Positions 36,691-45,302 of a stretch of DNA of 64,000 bases are shown here, piece by piece. The position numbers and the translations under genes were made by a program. Within the stretch, counting starts at the first letter, position 1. The number at the start of each line of letters is the position of its first letter. The notes beneath the pieces are model-generated. The model was not told the DNA's origin. It made no database searches and was given only the letters and a program-made list of their open reading frames with translations. This stretch comes from an uncultured Sphingomonas sp. (lineage in GTDB: Bacteria; Pseudomonadota; Alphaproteobacteria; Sphingomonadales; Sphingomonadaceae): NCBI RefSeq assembly GCF_936927845.1, contig NZ_CAKZHV010000025.1, positions 1 through 64,000 of the forward strand. The letters run 5' to 3'.

Positions 36691-37722
36691 ATGACCGAGC
36701 GGCTGAGCAGGGACGACATTGCCGAGCGGCTCGGCCGGATCGCGCCCCGGCTCGCCCCCGGCGCGTACGCGATCGCCGATATGACGCGACTGACCGGCGG
36801 CGCGAGCATGGAGACCTGGTCGTTCGACGCGGTGACACCAGACGAACGTGTGCCGTTGATCCTGCGACGTCGCGCCGCCGCCCTCGCGTCCGCCCCCACA
36901 TCCGCCGACACGTCGACCGCACCGCTCGCCCGCGAGGCCGAGGTGATCGCGTGCGCGGTCGCGGCGGGCGTGCCCGCGCCGCGCATCGTGCATGTCTGCG
37001 AGGATGATGACACGTACGGCGGGTTGGGCGACGCTTATGTGATGCACCGCATCGCGGGCGAGACGCTGGGCAAGCGGATCGCGACCGATCCCGCGTTAGC
37101 CACGGTCCGCCCGAGCCTCGCGCGCCAGTGCGGTGCAGCGCTCGCGCGTATCCACGCGGTCACGCCGCCCGCGACGCTCGAGTATGTCGACGCCGCCGCG
37201 ACGCTCGCGCGCTACGAGGCGACGTGGCGCGCGTCGGGTGCCGTCCGCCCGACGATCGAGGCGGCGTTCCGCTGGCTCGAGCGGCGGTTGCCGCGCGACG
37301 CGGTCGCGCCGCGGCTGATCCACGGCGATTTCCGCAACGGCAATCTGATGGTCGATCCGGCGAACGGGCTGGTCGCGGTGCTCGACTGGGAACTCGCCCA
37401 CGTCGGCGATCCGGCGGAAGACCTCGGCTGGCTGTGCACCGCTAGCTGGCGCTTCGGGCAACCGCATCGCCGCGTCGGCGGCTTCGGCGAGGTTGACGAT
37501 CTGCTCGCGGGCTATGCCGAAGCAGGCGGAGAGCCGATCGACCCCGCGCGGGTGGAGTATTGGTCGATGCTCGGCAGCCTGAAATGGGGGGTGATGACGA
37601 CCATGATGTATGCAAGCTTCGCTGCGGACCCCTCCGCCGGGCCCGAGCGCGGCGTGATCGGCCGCCGCCTGTCCGAGGCGGAAGCCGACATCGTCGCGAT
37701 CATCGAGGCTTCGCGCGGGTGA
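36691..37722 (+). CDS. APH-type phosphotransferase (LvaA-like)
   Basis: A 343-residue kinase of the aminoglycoside-phosphotransferase fold: 'LTGGASMETWSF' near 33 as the nucleotide loop, 'LIHGDFRNGNLMVDP' near 209 as the Brenner motif, and 'LDWELAHVGDPAEDLGWL' near 228 with the metal Asp. Relatives in ACAD10/11 and LvaA phosphorylate 4-hydroxyacyl-CoA. GGGAG is 5 nt before ATG 36691. It ends in a GTGA overlap with the DUF6285 gene. Divergent with the acyl-CoA dehydrogenase. Confidence 0.85.
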   Translation: MTERLSRDDIAERLGRIAPRLAPGAYAIADMTRLTGGASMETWSFDAVTPDERVPLILRRRAAALASAPTSADTSTAPLAREAEVIACAVAAGVPAPRIVHVCEDDDTYGGLGDAYVMHRIAGETLGKRIATDPALATVRPSLARQCGAALARIHAVTPPATLEYVDAAATLARYEATWRASGAVRPTIEAAFRWLERRLPRDAVAPRLIHGDFRNGNLMVDPANGLVAVLDWELAHVGDPAEDLGWLCTASWRFGQPHRRVGGFGEVDDLLAGYAEAGGEPIDPARVEYWSMLGSLKWGVMTTMMYASFAADPSAGPERGVIGRRLSEAEADIVAIIEASRG

Positions 37723-38066
37723 TCACGCACCCGACCGCTGCCGAGCTTGTCGCGGGGGTCGCCGCCTGGATGCCCGTCGACGGCAGCGCGCCGCCCTTCG
37801 CGATGCGCGTGGCGCGCAACGCGCTGGAGATCGCAGGCCGCGACCTGACGCTCGGTCCCGCCGCCGACGCGCGCGCCGCTGCGCGGATGCGCGAACTGCT
37901 CGGACAGGAAGGGACGCGCGACGAACTCGACCGCGCGCTGGTGGCGGCGATCCGCGGCGGCACGATCGCGCCCGACGAGTCCGCGCTCGTCGAGCATCTG
38001 CGGCTATGCGCGCTCGACACGCTCGCGATCGACCAGCCGCGTTACGCGCACCAGCTTACGCCATAA
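37719..38066 (+). CDS. DUF6285 protein (LvaB-like)
   Basis: A 115-residue helical protein starting at GTG 37719, whose G-T-G overlaps the kinase stop. 'TAAELVAGVAAWM' at the start and a mostly helical, Arg/Ala/Glu-rich body fit DUF6285. In the levulinic acid pathway LvaB is a small protein needed for LvaA kinase activity. The tight coupling to the kinase fits that. Function inferred from neighbourhood. Confidence 0.75.
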   Translation: MITHPTAAELVAGVAAWMPVDGSAPPFAMRVARNALEIAGRDLTLGPAADARAAARMRELLGQEGTRDELDRALVAAIRGGTIAPDESALVEHLRLCALDTLAIDQPRYAHQLTP

Positions 38067-38127
38067 CTTTTGTTGTGCCGATTGCGACGTGGCTTTAGGC
38101 TCGCCCGAAACGATCGGGGAGGAATGA

Positions 38128-39252
38128 ATGAGCAAGCCACCGCTCTCGGGCATCCGCGTGGTCGAATTCGCCGGCATCGGGCCGGGGCCGTTCGCGGGCA
38201 TGATGCTCGCCGACCACGGCGCGGAGGTGATCCGTATCGACCGTGCGAAGCCGGGGGGCCTGTCGCTCGCGATCGATGCGAAGGACCCGCTGCTGCGCAG
38301 CCGCCGGTCGGTGTCGCTCGATCTCAAGAACCCGCACGCGATCGCGGCGGTGCGGCGCATCGTTCGCGACGCGGACGCGATCATCGAGGGATTTCGCCCG
38401 GGGGTGATGGAGCGGCTGGGGCTCGGCCCCGACGTGCTGCTCGGCGACAATCCGCGGCTCGTCTACGGGCGGATGACCGGTTGGGGGCAGACGGGACCGC
38501 GCGCGCACGAACCGGGGCACGACATCAACTACGTGGCGCTGTCGGGCGTGCTCCACGCGCTCGGCCGCGCGGGCGAGAAGCCGACGCCGCCGATCAACCT
38601 CGCGGGCGATTTCGGCGGCGGCGCGATGTTTCTCGCCTTCGGGATGCTCGCCGCCCTCATTCATGCACAGCGCACCGGCGAGGGTCAGGTGGTCGACGCG
38701 GCGATGACCGAGGGGTCCTCGGTGCTGATGTCGATGATGTGGGGGTTCCGCGCGATGGGGCGCTGGCGCGACGAGCGCGGCACCAATCTGCTCGATACCG
38801 CCGCGCATTTCTACGACACATACGAGACGAGCGACGGCAAATACGTCTCGCTCGGCGCGATCGAGCCGCAATTCTACGCCGAGTTCCGCCGTGTCGCCGG
38901 GCTGGATGACGCGAAGTGGGATCGTCAGATGGACCAGCGTGGCTGGCCCGAGCTCAAGGACGAGCTGACCGCGCTGTTCCGCACCCGCAGCCGCGACGAA
39001 TGGGTGGCGCTGTTCGAGGGGCACGACATCTGCTTCGCGCCCGTGCTCGGCTTCGACGAGGCGCGCGCCGACCCGCACAATGTGGCGCGCGGCGCGTTCG
39101 TCGAGGCGGGCGGCGTGCCCCAGCCGGCCCCCGCACCGCGCTATTCGGTGAGTGACACCGTTGCGCCGCAAATGGCGGGCGTGCGTGACGACGCGGGGCT
39201 GCTGCGCGAGCTGGGTTTCGGCGACGCGGAGATCGCCGCGCTGGGTCACTGA
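38128..39252 (+). CDS. CaiB/BaiF family CoA transferase (racemase-like)
   Basis: A 374-residue protein: 'LSGIRVVEFAGIGPGPFAGMML' split at the start, 'GAEVIRIDR' near 31, 'RLVYGRMTGWGQTGP' near 110, and 'GEGQVVDAAMTEGS' near 185 with the conserved Asp used for CoA ester formation. The short N-terminus and 'MLADHGAEVIRID' are typical of alpha-methylacyl-CoA racemase-like members. It likely interconverts or activates acyl-CoA in the adjacent catabolic set. Confidence 0.88.
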   Translation: MSKPPLSGIRVVEFAGIGPGPFAGMMLADHGAEVIRIDRAKPGGLSLAIDAKDPLLRSRRSVSLDLKNPHAIAAVRRIVRDADAIIEGFRPGVMERLGLGPDVLLGDNPRLVYGRMTGWGQTGPRAHEPGHDINYVALSGVLHALGRAGEKPTPPINLAGDFGGGAMFLAFGMLAALIHAQRTGEGQVVDAAMTEGSSVLMSMMWGFRAMGRWRDERGTNLLDTAAHFYDTYETSDGKYVSLGAIEPQFYAEFRRVAGLDDAKWDRQMDQRGWPELKDELTALFRTRSRDEWVALFEGHDICFAPVLGFDEARADPHNVARGAFVEAGGVPQPAPAPRYSVSDTVAPQMAGVRDDAGLLRELGFGDAEIAALGH

Positions 39253-39306
39253 CCCGTGGGGGTGCGCCGTTTGCCACGCGGCGGACGGCGCATCCCGGCG
39301 AAGTGA

Positions 39307-40602
39307 TCAGGCCGCCGCGAGTTCCGGCGCCGGTTTGCGCGCGAACACGCCGTAAGCCGCAATCACGAGGTAGCAGAGCGCGGGCAGGATCAGCGCGAAC
39401 TGCAGGCTGCCGCTCGTGTCGGCGAGCTGCCCCGTCAGGTACGGCACGATCGCGCCGCCGACGATCGCGGTCGCGATCACGCCCGAGCCCTCGGCCGCGC
39501 GCTTGCCCAGCCCTTCGCTGGCGAGGCTGAAGATCGTCGGGAACATGATCGAATTGACCAGACCGATCGCGAGCAGCGACCAGCCCGCGATCGCGCCGTG
39601 CGCGTTGGCGGAGACGAGGATCAGCGTGATCGCGGCGACCGCAACCGCGGCCAGCACCTTGCCGGGCGACACCTTGGTCAGCACCCAGGCGCCGATGAAG
39701 CGGCCGACGAGCGCGCCGCCCCAGTAGAAGGGCACGTGATCGCCCGCGACCTTGTCGGCGACACCCCAGACACCCGGCTGCATCAGGTAATTGACGATCA
39801 GCGACCCGATCGACACCTCGGCACCGACGTAGAGGAAGATGCACGCGACGCCCCAGGCGAAACGCGGACGCTTGAGCAAGGTGAGCGCGTGGAAGATGCT
39901 GCCTGCATCCTCCTGTTCCTCGTTCAAACGGTTTCGCCGCGTCCACACCACGGCGGCGATGACGAGCAGCGCGACCGCGAGGCCGAGATAGGTGTGGACG
40001 ATCGTGCGCGAACTCTCCGCACGGTACGCGTCGAGCGCCGCGCCGCTGAGCGTCGACGCGCTCTGGTTGGCGAGCCCGCCCAGGATCAGCGCCGAACCCG
40101 CGAGCGGAAACAGCGTGGTACCGAGCGAGTTGAACCCTTGCGCGAAGGTCAGCCGGCTCGACGCGCTCTGCGGCTTGCCGAGCAGCGAGATCAGCGGGTT
40201 GGCGACGACCTGCACGATGGTGATGCCCGCACCCAGCACGAACAGCGCGAGGAGGAACAGCCCGAACGCGGCGTTGGCCGAGGCGGGGATGAACAGCAGG
40301 CACCCCGCGGTCATCGTGACCAGTCCGATCGAGGCGGTGCGCATATAGCCGAAGCGCCGCACGATCCCGGCGGCGGGGAGCGAGAAGAGCGCATAGGCGA
40401 AGAAGAAGGCGGTCTGCACCAGCATCGCCGACGCGTGCGTCAGCGTGAACAGCTCCTTCAGCTTCGGAATGATGATGTCGTTCAGGCTGGTAATGCCGCC
40501 GAAGATGAAGAACAGCGCGAAGACGAAAATGCGCAGGTCGGGCGCATCGTAACCGTGGCTCGCATCACCGCTGGCCGCGGGTGCGGAATTCATTGCCTGC
40601 AT
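39307..40602 (-). CDS. MFS sugar:proton symporter, FucP-like
   Basis: A 431-residue permease with 12 predicted helices. 'FFIFGGITSLNDIIIPKLKELF' near 31 is the FucP-family first-helix signature (SLND); 'RRFGYMR' and 'VVANPLISLLG' also fit. It probably carries a hexose or related sugar with protons. The catalytic neighbours are not sugar enzymes, so it may be an unrelated insert. Divergent-ish with the [2Fe-2S] gene. AGGAG lies 3 nt before ATG 40602. Confidence 0.85.
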   Translation of the reverse strand: MQAMNSAPAASGDASHGYDAPDLRIFVFALFFIFGGITSLNDIIIPKLKELFTLTHASAMLVQTAFFFAYALFSLPAAGIVRRFGYMRTASIGLVTMTAGCLLFIPASANAAFGLFLLALFVLGAGITIVQVVANPLISLLGKPQSASSRLTFAQGFNSLGTTLFPLAGSALILGGLANQSASTLSGAALDAYRAESSRTIVHTYLGLAVALLVIAAVVWTRRNRLNEEQEDAGSIFHALTLLKRPRFAWGVACIFLYVGAEVSIGSLIVNYLMQPGVWGVADKVAGDHVPFYWGGALVGRFIGAWVLTKVSPGKVLAAVAVAAITLILVSANAHGAIAGWSLLAIGLVNSIMFPTIFSLASEGLGKRAAEGSGVIATAIVGGAIVPYLTGQLADTSGSLQFALILPALCYLVIAAYGVFARKPAPELAAA

Positions 40603-40704
40603 GCGCTCCTATACTCCCCTCGCGTGCTGCGCCCTCGGCGTGCCCGCCCCTTATTGCCGTAACAAAGCGATGCCCCAGCCGCGACTTGCGCTATGGCATC
40701 TCCC

Positions 40705-41241
40705 ATGACCCGTCTAACCGTCAACAACGAACCGGTCGAGTATCTGATGGTCGCGGACACCCCACTGCTGTGGGCGCTGCGCGACGGGTCGAACCTGACC
40801 GGCGCCAAATATGGCTGCGGCAGCGGTAGCTGCGGCGCGTGCACCGTCGATGTCGATGGCCGCGCGGTCCGATCGTGTCAGCTTCCGCTGGCGCGCTGCG
40901 AGGGTGCGTTCGTCACCACGATCGAGGGACTGTCGCGCGAGCGCGATCATCCGGTCCAGCTCGCGCTACTGGCCGAGAACGTGACGCAATGCGGCTTCTG
41001 CATTCCCGGCATCGTCATGGCTGCGGCCGCGCTGCTCAAGCGCAACACGCAGCCGGGTGAGGAGGAGATCAAGGCGGCGATCACCAACATCTGCCCGTGC
41101 GGCATCTACCCCAGGCTGATCGCCGCGATCCAGCGCGCCGGGCGCGCGATGCGCGGCGACGAGACGATCCCGGCGGGCGCACGCCCCGGCATCGATCCCG
41201 CCGATGCGGCGCGCGCGGTGCCCGCGCTCAGTCCTCGCTGA
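40705..41241 (+). CDS. orphan [2Fe-2S] subunit of xanthine-dehydrogenase family
   Basis: About 178 residues from ATG 40705 (ATG 40693 adds four). Two clusters are clear: plant-type CGSGSCGACTVD (with an earlier YGC, a later RSC) and the C-terminal CGFCIPG ... CPCGIYPR. This is the small subunit of isoquinoline oxidoreductase or aldehyde/xanthine dehydrogenase. No molybdenum or FAD subunit is adjacent, and a 25-residue Pro/Arg-rich tail is extra. It overlaps the convergent MFS gene by 14 nt. It must find its partner elsewhere, or act alone. Confidence 0.85.
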   Translation: MTRLTVNNEPVEYLMVADTPLLWALRDGSNLTGAKYGCGSGSCGACTVDVDGRAVRSCQLPLARCEGAFVTTIEGLSRERDHPVQLALLAENVTQCGFCIPGIVMAAAALLKRNTQPGEEEIKAAITNICPCGIYPRLIAAIQRAGRAMRGDETIPAGARPGIDPADAARAVPALSPR

Positions 41242-42514
41242 TCCGGCTGGTCGCGCGCGTGTCGGGCATGCGCAGATAGGTGACCAACGACACCGCGATC
41301 ATCGCGGTCAGATACCAGTAGAAGCCCTGCTCCCACCCCGCCTGCTTGAACTTCAACGCGATCGCCTCCGCCGTACCGCCGAACAACGCGTTCGCGACGG
41401 CGTAAGGAAAGGCAACACCCAGCGCGCGGATGTGTGCAGGAAACAGTTCCGCCTTCACCACCGCGTTGATCGAGGTGTAGCCGGTCACGATCACGAGCGC
41501 GAACAGCACGATCGCGAACGCGACCGCGGCGCTGTTCGTGTGCTCCAGCGCCCAGAAGATCGGCCAGGTGAAGACGACACCCGCGACGCCGAACGCGACC
41601 ATCAACGGCTTACGCCCGACCCGGTCCGACAATGCGCCCGCGAGCGGTTGCAGGCACATGAAGACGAACAGCGTTCCCGCGCTGATCCACGTCGCGGTCT
41701 CACGCGTGAACCCGGCCGAGTTCGCCAGGAACTTCTGCATGTAGATCGAGTAAGCGTAGAAGGCGAGCGTGCCGCCCGCGGTCAGCAGCAGCACGGTGAC
41801 GAACTCGCGCAGATGCTCGCGCAACAGCGCGAAGAGGCTCGACCGCCTGGCACCGCTGTCCTGCACCTTGGTGAAACTCTCCGTCTCGGCGAGCCGGCGA
41901 CGCAACCAGAATACTACCACGGCCAGTATGCCGCCGATCGCGAATGGAATGCGCCAGCCCCACGCCTCCAGCGCTGCCGCGCTCATCACCGCCTGGAGGA
42001 GCAGCAGCACGCATAATGCAGTCAACTGACCCGCGATCAGCGTGACATATTGAAAGCTGGAAAAGAACCCCCGTCGGTCCCTGCCCGCCATCTCGGACAA
42101 ATAGGTGGCACTCGCGCCATATTCGCCGCCGACCGAGAGCCCCTGCATCAGCCGCGCCAGCGTCAGGATCGCGGGGGCGAGCCAGCCGATCGACTGGTAG
42201 GTGGGCGTCAGTGCGATGAGCAGCGAGCCCGCACACATCAGCGTCACCGACAACGTCAACCCGGCCTTGCGCCCATGCCGGTCGGCGTAGATGCCCATGA
42301 CCCACCCGCCGATCGGCCGCATGACGAAGCCGACTGCGAAGACAATCGCGGTGTTGAGCAATTGCGTCGTGCGATCGCCGGCCGGGAAGAAGTGCGGCGC
42401 GAAATAGAGCGTGAACGCCGAATAAGCGTACCAATCGTACCATTCGACCAGGTTCCCGGCAGCCCCGCCAAGGATCGAGCGGAGCCGGTGATCGTTAGGG
42501 CCGCTCACGCGCAT
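41228..42514 (-). CDS. MHS family MFS dicarboxylate transporter, KgtP-like
   Basis: A 428-residue, 12-helix permease: 'GNLVEWYDWYAYSAFTLYFAPHFFP' at the start, 'MRPIGGWVMGIYADRHGRKAGL' in loop 2-3, and 'LSVGGEYGASATYLSEMA' near 125 are metabolite:H+ symporter signatures of KgtP/PcaT. It likely imports alpha-ketoglutarate or an aromatic acid. No Shine-Dalgarno precedes ATG 42514; a 26-codon upstream frame (42505-42585) overlaps the start. A GTTCG/CGAAC palindrome also sits at the start. Confidence 0.85.
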   Translation of the reverse strand: MRVSGPNDHRLRSILGGAAGNLVEWYDWYAYSAFTLYFAPHFFPAGDRTTQLLNTAIVFAVGFVMRPIGGWVMGIYADRHGRKAGLTLSVTLMCAGSLLIALTPTYQSIGWLAPAILTLARLMQGLSVGGEYGASATYLSEMAGRDRRGFFSSFQYVTLIAGQLTALCVLLLLQAVMSAAALEAWGWRIPFAIGGILAVVVFWLRRRLAETESFTKVQDSGARRSSLFALLREHLREFVTVLLLTAGGTLAFYAYSIYMQKFLANSAGFTRETATWISAGTLFVFMCLQPLAGALSDRVGRKPLMVAFGVAGVVFTWPIFWALEHTNSAAVAFAIVLFALVIVTGYTSINAVVKAELFPAHIRALGVAFPYAVANALFGGTAEAIALKFKQAGWEQGFYWYLTAMIAVSLVTYLRMPDTRATSRISED

Positions 42515-42585
42515 GGTTCGATCACGAACGATACCAATGTGTCGACGTTAGCCTTCGTCGCCTCCTCGCTCGCCGCCTGCGACAT
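42505..42585 (-). CDS. candidate 26-residue leader frame of the MFS gene
   Basis: ATG 42585 is preceded by GGGAG about 6-7 nt upstream, then a 26-codon frame ends in TGA at 42507-42505, overlapping the MFS ATG (42514) in another frame. The peptide (MSQAASEEATKANVDTLVSF...) has no signature. The MFS gene itself lacks a binding site, so coupled initiation through this frame is plausible. Confidence 0.35.
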   Translation of the reverse strand: MSQAASEEATKANVDTLVSFVIEPCA

Positions 42586-42711
42586 CACCCACTCCCTCGA
42601 AGAAATCGAGGAAGACATGCCACCATGCCTCCGACGGAGCCAGCGGCATGGTTGATCAGCGATACAAGGCAGATCCCGCGCGGCTGGGATGCATGCGCAC
42701 TGCTCACCGCC

Positions 42712-44040
42712 TCAATCGAGGCGGCGTGCCAATTCCTTGTTGAGCCCCAGCGCCACCAGCGTGCCGACCGCACCCGACAGCAGATAGGTGCCCGCCGCGA
42801 CCAACCCGAATTCCTCCGCCAACACCAGCGCGGCGAGCGGCGCAAAACCTGCGCCGAACAGCCAAGCGAGATCCGACGTGATCGCCGCACCGGTATAGCG
42901 TGCGCGCTTGGGGAAATTGCTGGTCACCGCGCCCGACGACTGGCCAAACGAAAGGCCGAGCAGGACGAAACCCATGATCATGAACACGGCTTCGCCGACG
43001 TAGCCGGCGTCGAGCAACTGCGGCGCGAACCCGCTGTACACCGCAATCGCCGCCGCGGTGTAACCGAGCAGCGAGCGGCGCCCGATCCGGTCGGCGAGCA
43101 ACCCCGATGCCACGATCGCGCCGACGCAAACGGTTGCGCCGAACATCTCGATCAGCAGGAACCGCGTGATGTTCTCGCTGGTGTTGAGCGCGACCCACGA
43201 CAGCGGGAACACCGTCACCATGTGGAAAAGCGCAAAGCTGGCGAGCGGCGCGAACGCACCGATGATGATGTTGCGCCACTGCGCCTTCAGCGTCGCGGTC
43301 ACGCGCGACGGGGTCAGCTCGCGCGTCTTGAACATGTCGGTATATTCGGGCGTCACGACGATACGCAGCCGCGCGAACAAGGCGACGACGTTCAGCGCGA
43401 AGGCGACGAAGAACGGGTAGCGCCAGCCCCATGACAGGAAGTCGGCGGGCGACAGCGTGCCGAGTGCGAAGGCGAACAGTCCGGCGGCGACGATCAGTCC
43501 GAGCGGCGCGCCGATCTGCGGCACCATCGCCCACCACCCACGCTTCTGGTCTGGTGCGTTGAGCGCGAGCAACGAGGCAAGACCGTCCCACGCGCCGCCC
43601 AGCGCAAGACCCTGACCGATGCGGAACAGCGCGAGCAGCAGCGGAGAGAAGATGCCGACCGAGGCATAGCCGGGCAGGAAGGCCATCGCCACCGTCGCGG
43701 TGCCGAGCAGGAACAGCGCGATCGTCAGCTTGGTCCCACGCCCCAGCTCGCGATCGATCCGCATGAAGATCTGCGTGCCGATCGGTCGTGCGATGAACGC
43801 AAGCGAGAAGAGCCCGAACGACCAGAGCGTGCCCGATACGCGGTCGAGTTGCGGAAAGACGATCTGCGGGAACACGAGCACCGAGGCGATCGCGTAAACG
43901 AAGAAGTCGAAAAACTCGCTCGTGCGTCCGATAATGACGCCGATCGCGATCTCGCCCGGGTTCACACCATGATCGTCGCGCGTGTTGACCGCGCGGGCAT
44001 CCCGCTCAAGCGGCGCGGACGAAGTGATCGACTGTGCCAT
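42712..44040 (-). CDS. MHS family MFS transporter
   Basis: A 442-residue, 12-helix permease: 'GRTSEFFDFFVYAIASVLVFP' at the start, 'ARPIGTQIFMRIDRELGRG' in loop 2-3, and 'GQGLALGGAWDG' near 135 match MHS transporters of the sphingomonad type. Substrate unknown, probably an organic acid. Divergent from cyoA across 110 bp that holds the 19-bp palindrome. Not close in sequence to the adjacent KgtP-like protein. Confidence 0.85.
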   Translation of the reverse strand: MAQSITSSAPLERDARAVNTRDDHGVNPGEIAIGVIIGRTSEFFDFFVYAIASVLVFPQIVFPQLDRVSGTLWSFGLFSLAFIARPIGTQIFMRIDRELGRGTKLTIALFLLGTATVAMAFLPGYASVGIFSPLLLALFRIGQGLALGGAWDGLASLLALNAPDQKRGWWAMVPQIGAPLGLIVAAGLFAFALGTLSPADFLSWGWRYPFFVAFALNVVALFARLRIVVTPEYTDMFKTRELTPSRVTATLKAQWRNIIIGAFAPLASFALFHMVTVFPLSWVALNTSENITRFLLIEMFGATVCVGAIVASGLLADRIGRRSLLGYTAAAIAVYSGFAPQLLDAGYVGEAVFMIMGFVLLGLSFGQSSGAVTSNFPKRARYTGAAITSDLAWLFGAGFAPLAALVLAEEFGLVAAGTYLLSGAVGTLVALGLNKELARRLD

Positions 44041-44096
44041 AGGTATGAAACTCCGAAGCTATCTAGGCGCTTTAGGTTCCACGCGACGGCCGCGGG

Positions 44097-44115
44097 ATAG
44101 GACAAATTGTCCTAT
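44097..44115. promoter_or_regulatory. 19-bp perfect palindrome between the MFS gene and cyoA
   Basis: ATAGGACAA-A-TTGTCCTAT is a perfect inverted repeat of 9-bp arms about one centre base. It is 36 nt before cyoA and 57 nt before the MFS start, so it could control either or both. The pattern fits a dimeric regulator site; the protein is not known. Confidence 0.6.
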
Positions 44116-44150
44116 TTCGCAGCCGCACAACGGAGCCTAGCTCGATCGTG

Positions 44151-45296
44151 ATGAAGAACCGGCACTCCTCGCACCGGCGCTCCGCCTGGCTCGCCCCCGT
44201 GCTCGCGATCGGCGCGACGGGGATGCTGTCGGGCTGCGACATGGTGGTCATGAACCCCGCGGGCGACGTCGCGCGCCAGCAGGCGCACCTGATCCTGTGG
44301 TCAACCGCGCTGATGCTGTTGATCATCATCCCCGTGATGGTCCTGACCGTTCTGTTCGCATGGAAATACCGCGCCGCGAACAAGGACGCCGAATACGCAC
44401 CGAACTGGGACCATTCCACCGGTCTCGAACTGGTGATCTGGGCTGCGCCGTTGATGATCATCATCGCGCTCGGCGCCCTCACCTGGGTGTCGACGCACCT
44501 GCTCGACCCTTACCGTCCGCTCGGTCGGCTGGCGCCCGACAAGCCGCTCGCCGCCAACGACCGCCCACTGGAGGTGCAGGTCGTGTCGCTCGACTGGAAG
44601 TGGCTGTTCATCTATCCCGAACAGGGGATCGCGACCGTCAACGAGTTGGTGCTTCCGCTTAACCGGCAGGTGCGGTTCCGCATGACCTCCTCGTCGGTCA
44701 TGAACACCTTCTGGGTGCCCGCGATGGCCGGCATGATCTACACCATGCCGGGGATGGAGACGAAACTGCACGCCGTGCTCGACAAGCCGGGGCGGTTCGA
44801 GGGTCGCTCGGGCAATTACAGCGGCGCCGGTTTCTCCGGCATGACGTTCTGGACCTACGCGGTCGACGATGCGGGTTTCGCGCGTTGGGCATCGCAGACC
44901 CGTGCGGCGCAGGCCCGCCTCAACGACGCCACCTATCTGAAACTGGAACAGCCGAGCGAGAACGTGCAACCGATCCGCTTCGGTGGCGTGAACGACACGC
45001 TGTTCCGCCGCATCACGCAGATGTGCGTCAAGCCGGGTGTGCCGTGCATGAGCGACGTCATGTCGCACGACATGGCCGAGCCAGGCAGCCACGCGCCCGT
45101 CAACGACCGCCCGCCGGTTGACGCCCCCAAGGGCGCACTGCGCAAGGATCCGAACGAAAAGGGTTCGGCACCCCACCTCACTGCTCCGCGCGGCCCCGCC
45201 GAGGGATCGAACGAGCGCGGCGCGCCGAGCAACCGAAACATGACCCGCCTGGAACCCGCACGCCGTCCCGGCGTCGCGGCTGTGGCACAGGGCTGA
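44151..45296 (+). CDS. cyoA: cytochrome bo(3) ubiquinol oxidase subunit II
   Basis: A 381-residue lipoprotein subunit: lipobox LSGC near residue 27, then two helices (about 45-66 and 90-112), and the periplasmic cupredoxin domain (about 130-270) without CuA ligands, as in quinol oxidases ('VVSLDWKWLFIYPEQGIATVNEL'). The 70-residue C-terminal tail is Pro/Arg/Asp-rich and longer than in E. coli. ATG 44151 or GTG 44148. First gene of cyoABCD-SURF1-RegBA. Confidence 0.93.
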   Translation: MKNRHSSHRRSAWLAPVLAIGATGMLSGCDMVVMNPAGDVARQQAHLILWSTALMLLIIIPVMVLTVLFAWKYRAANKDAEYAPNWDHSTGLELVIWAAPLMIIIALGALTWVSTHLLDPYRPLGRLAPDKPLAANDRPLEVQVVSLDWKWLFIYPEQGIATVNELVLPLNRQVRFRMTSSSVMNTFWVPAMAGMIYTMPGMETKLHAVLDKPGRFEGRSGNYSGAGFSGMTFWTYAVDDAGFARWASQTRAAQARLNDATYLKLEQPSENVQPIRFGGVNDTLFRRITQMCVKPGVPCMSDVMSHDMAEPGSHAPVNDRPPVDAPKGALRKDPNEKGSAPHLTAPRGPAEGSNERGAPSNRNMTRLEPARRPGVAAVAQG

Positions 45297-45302
45297 ACCG
45301 AT

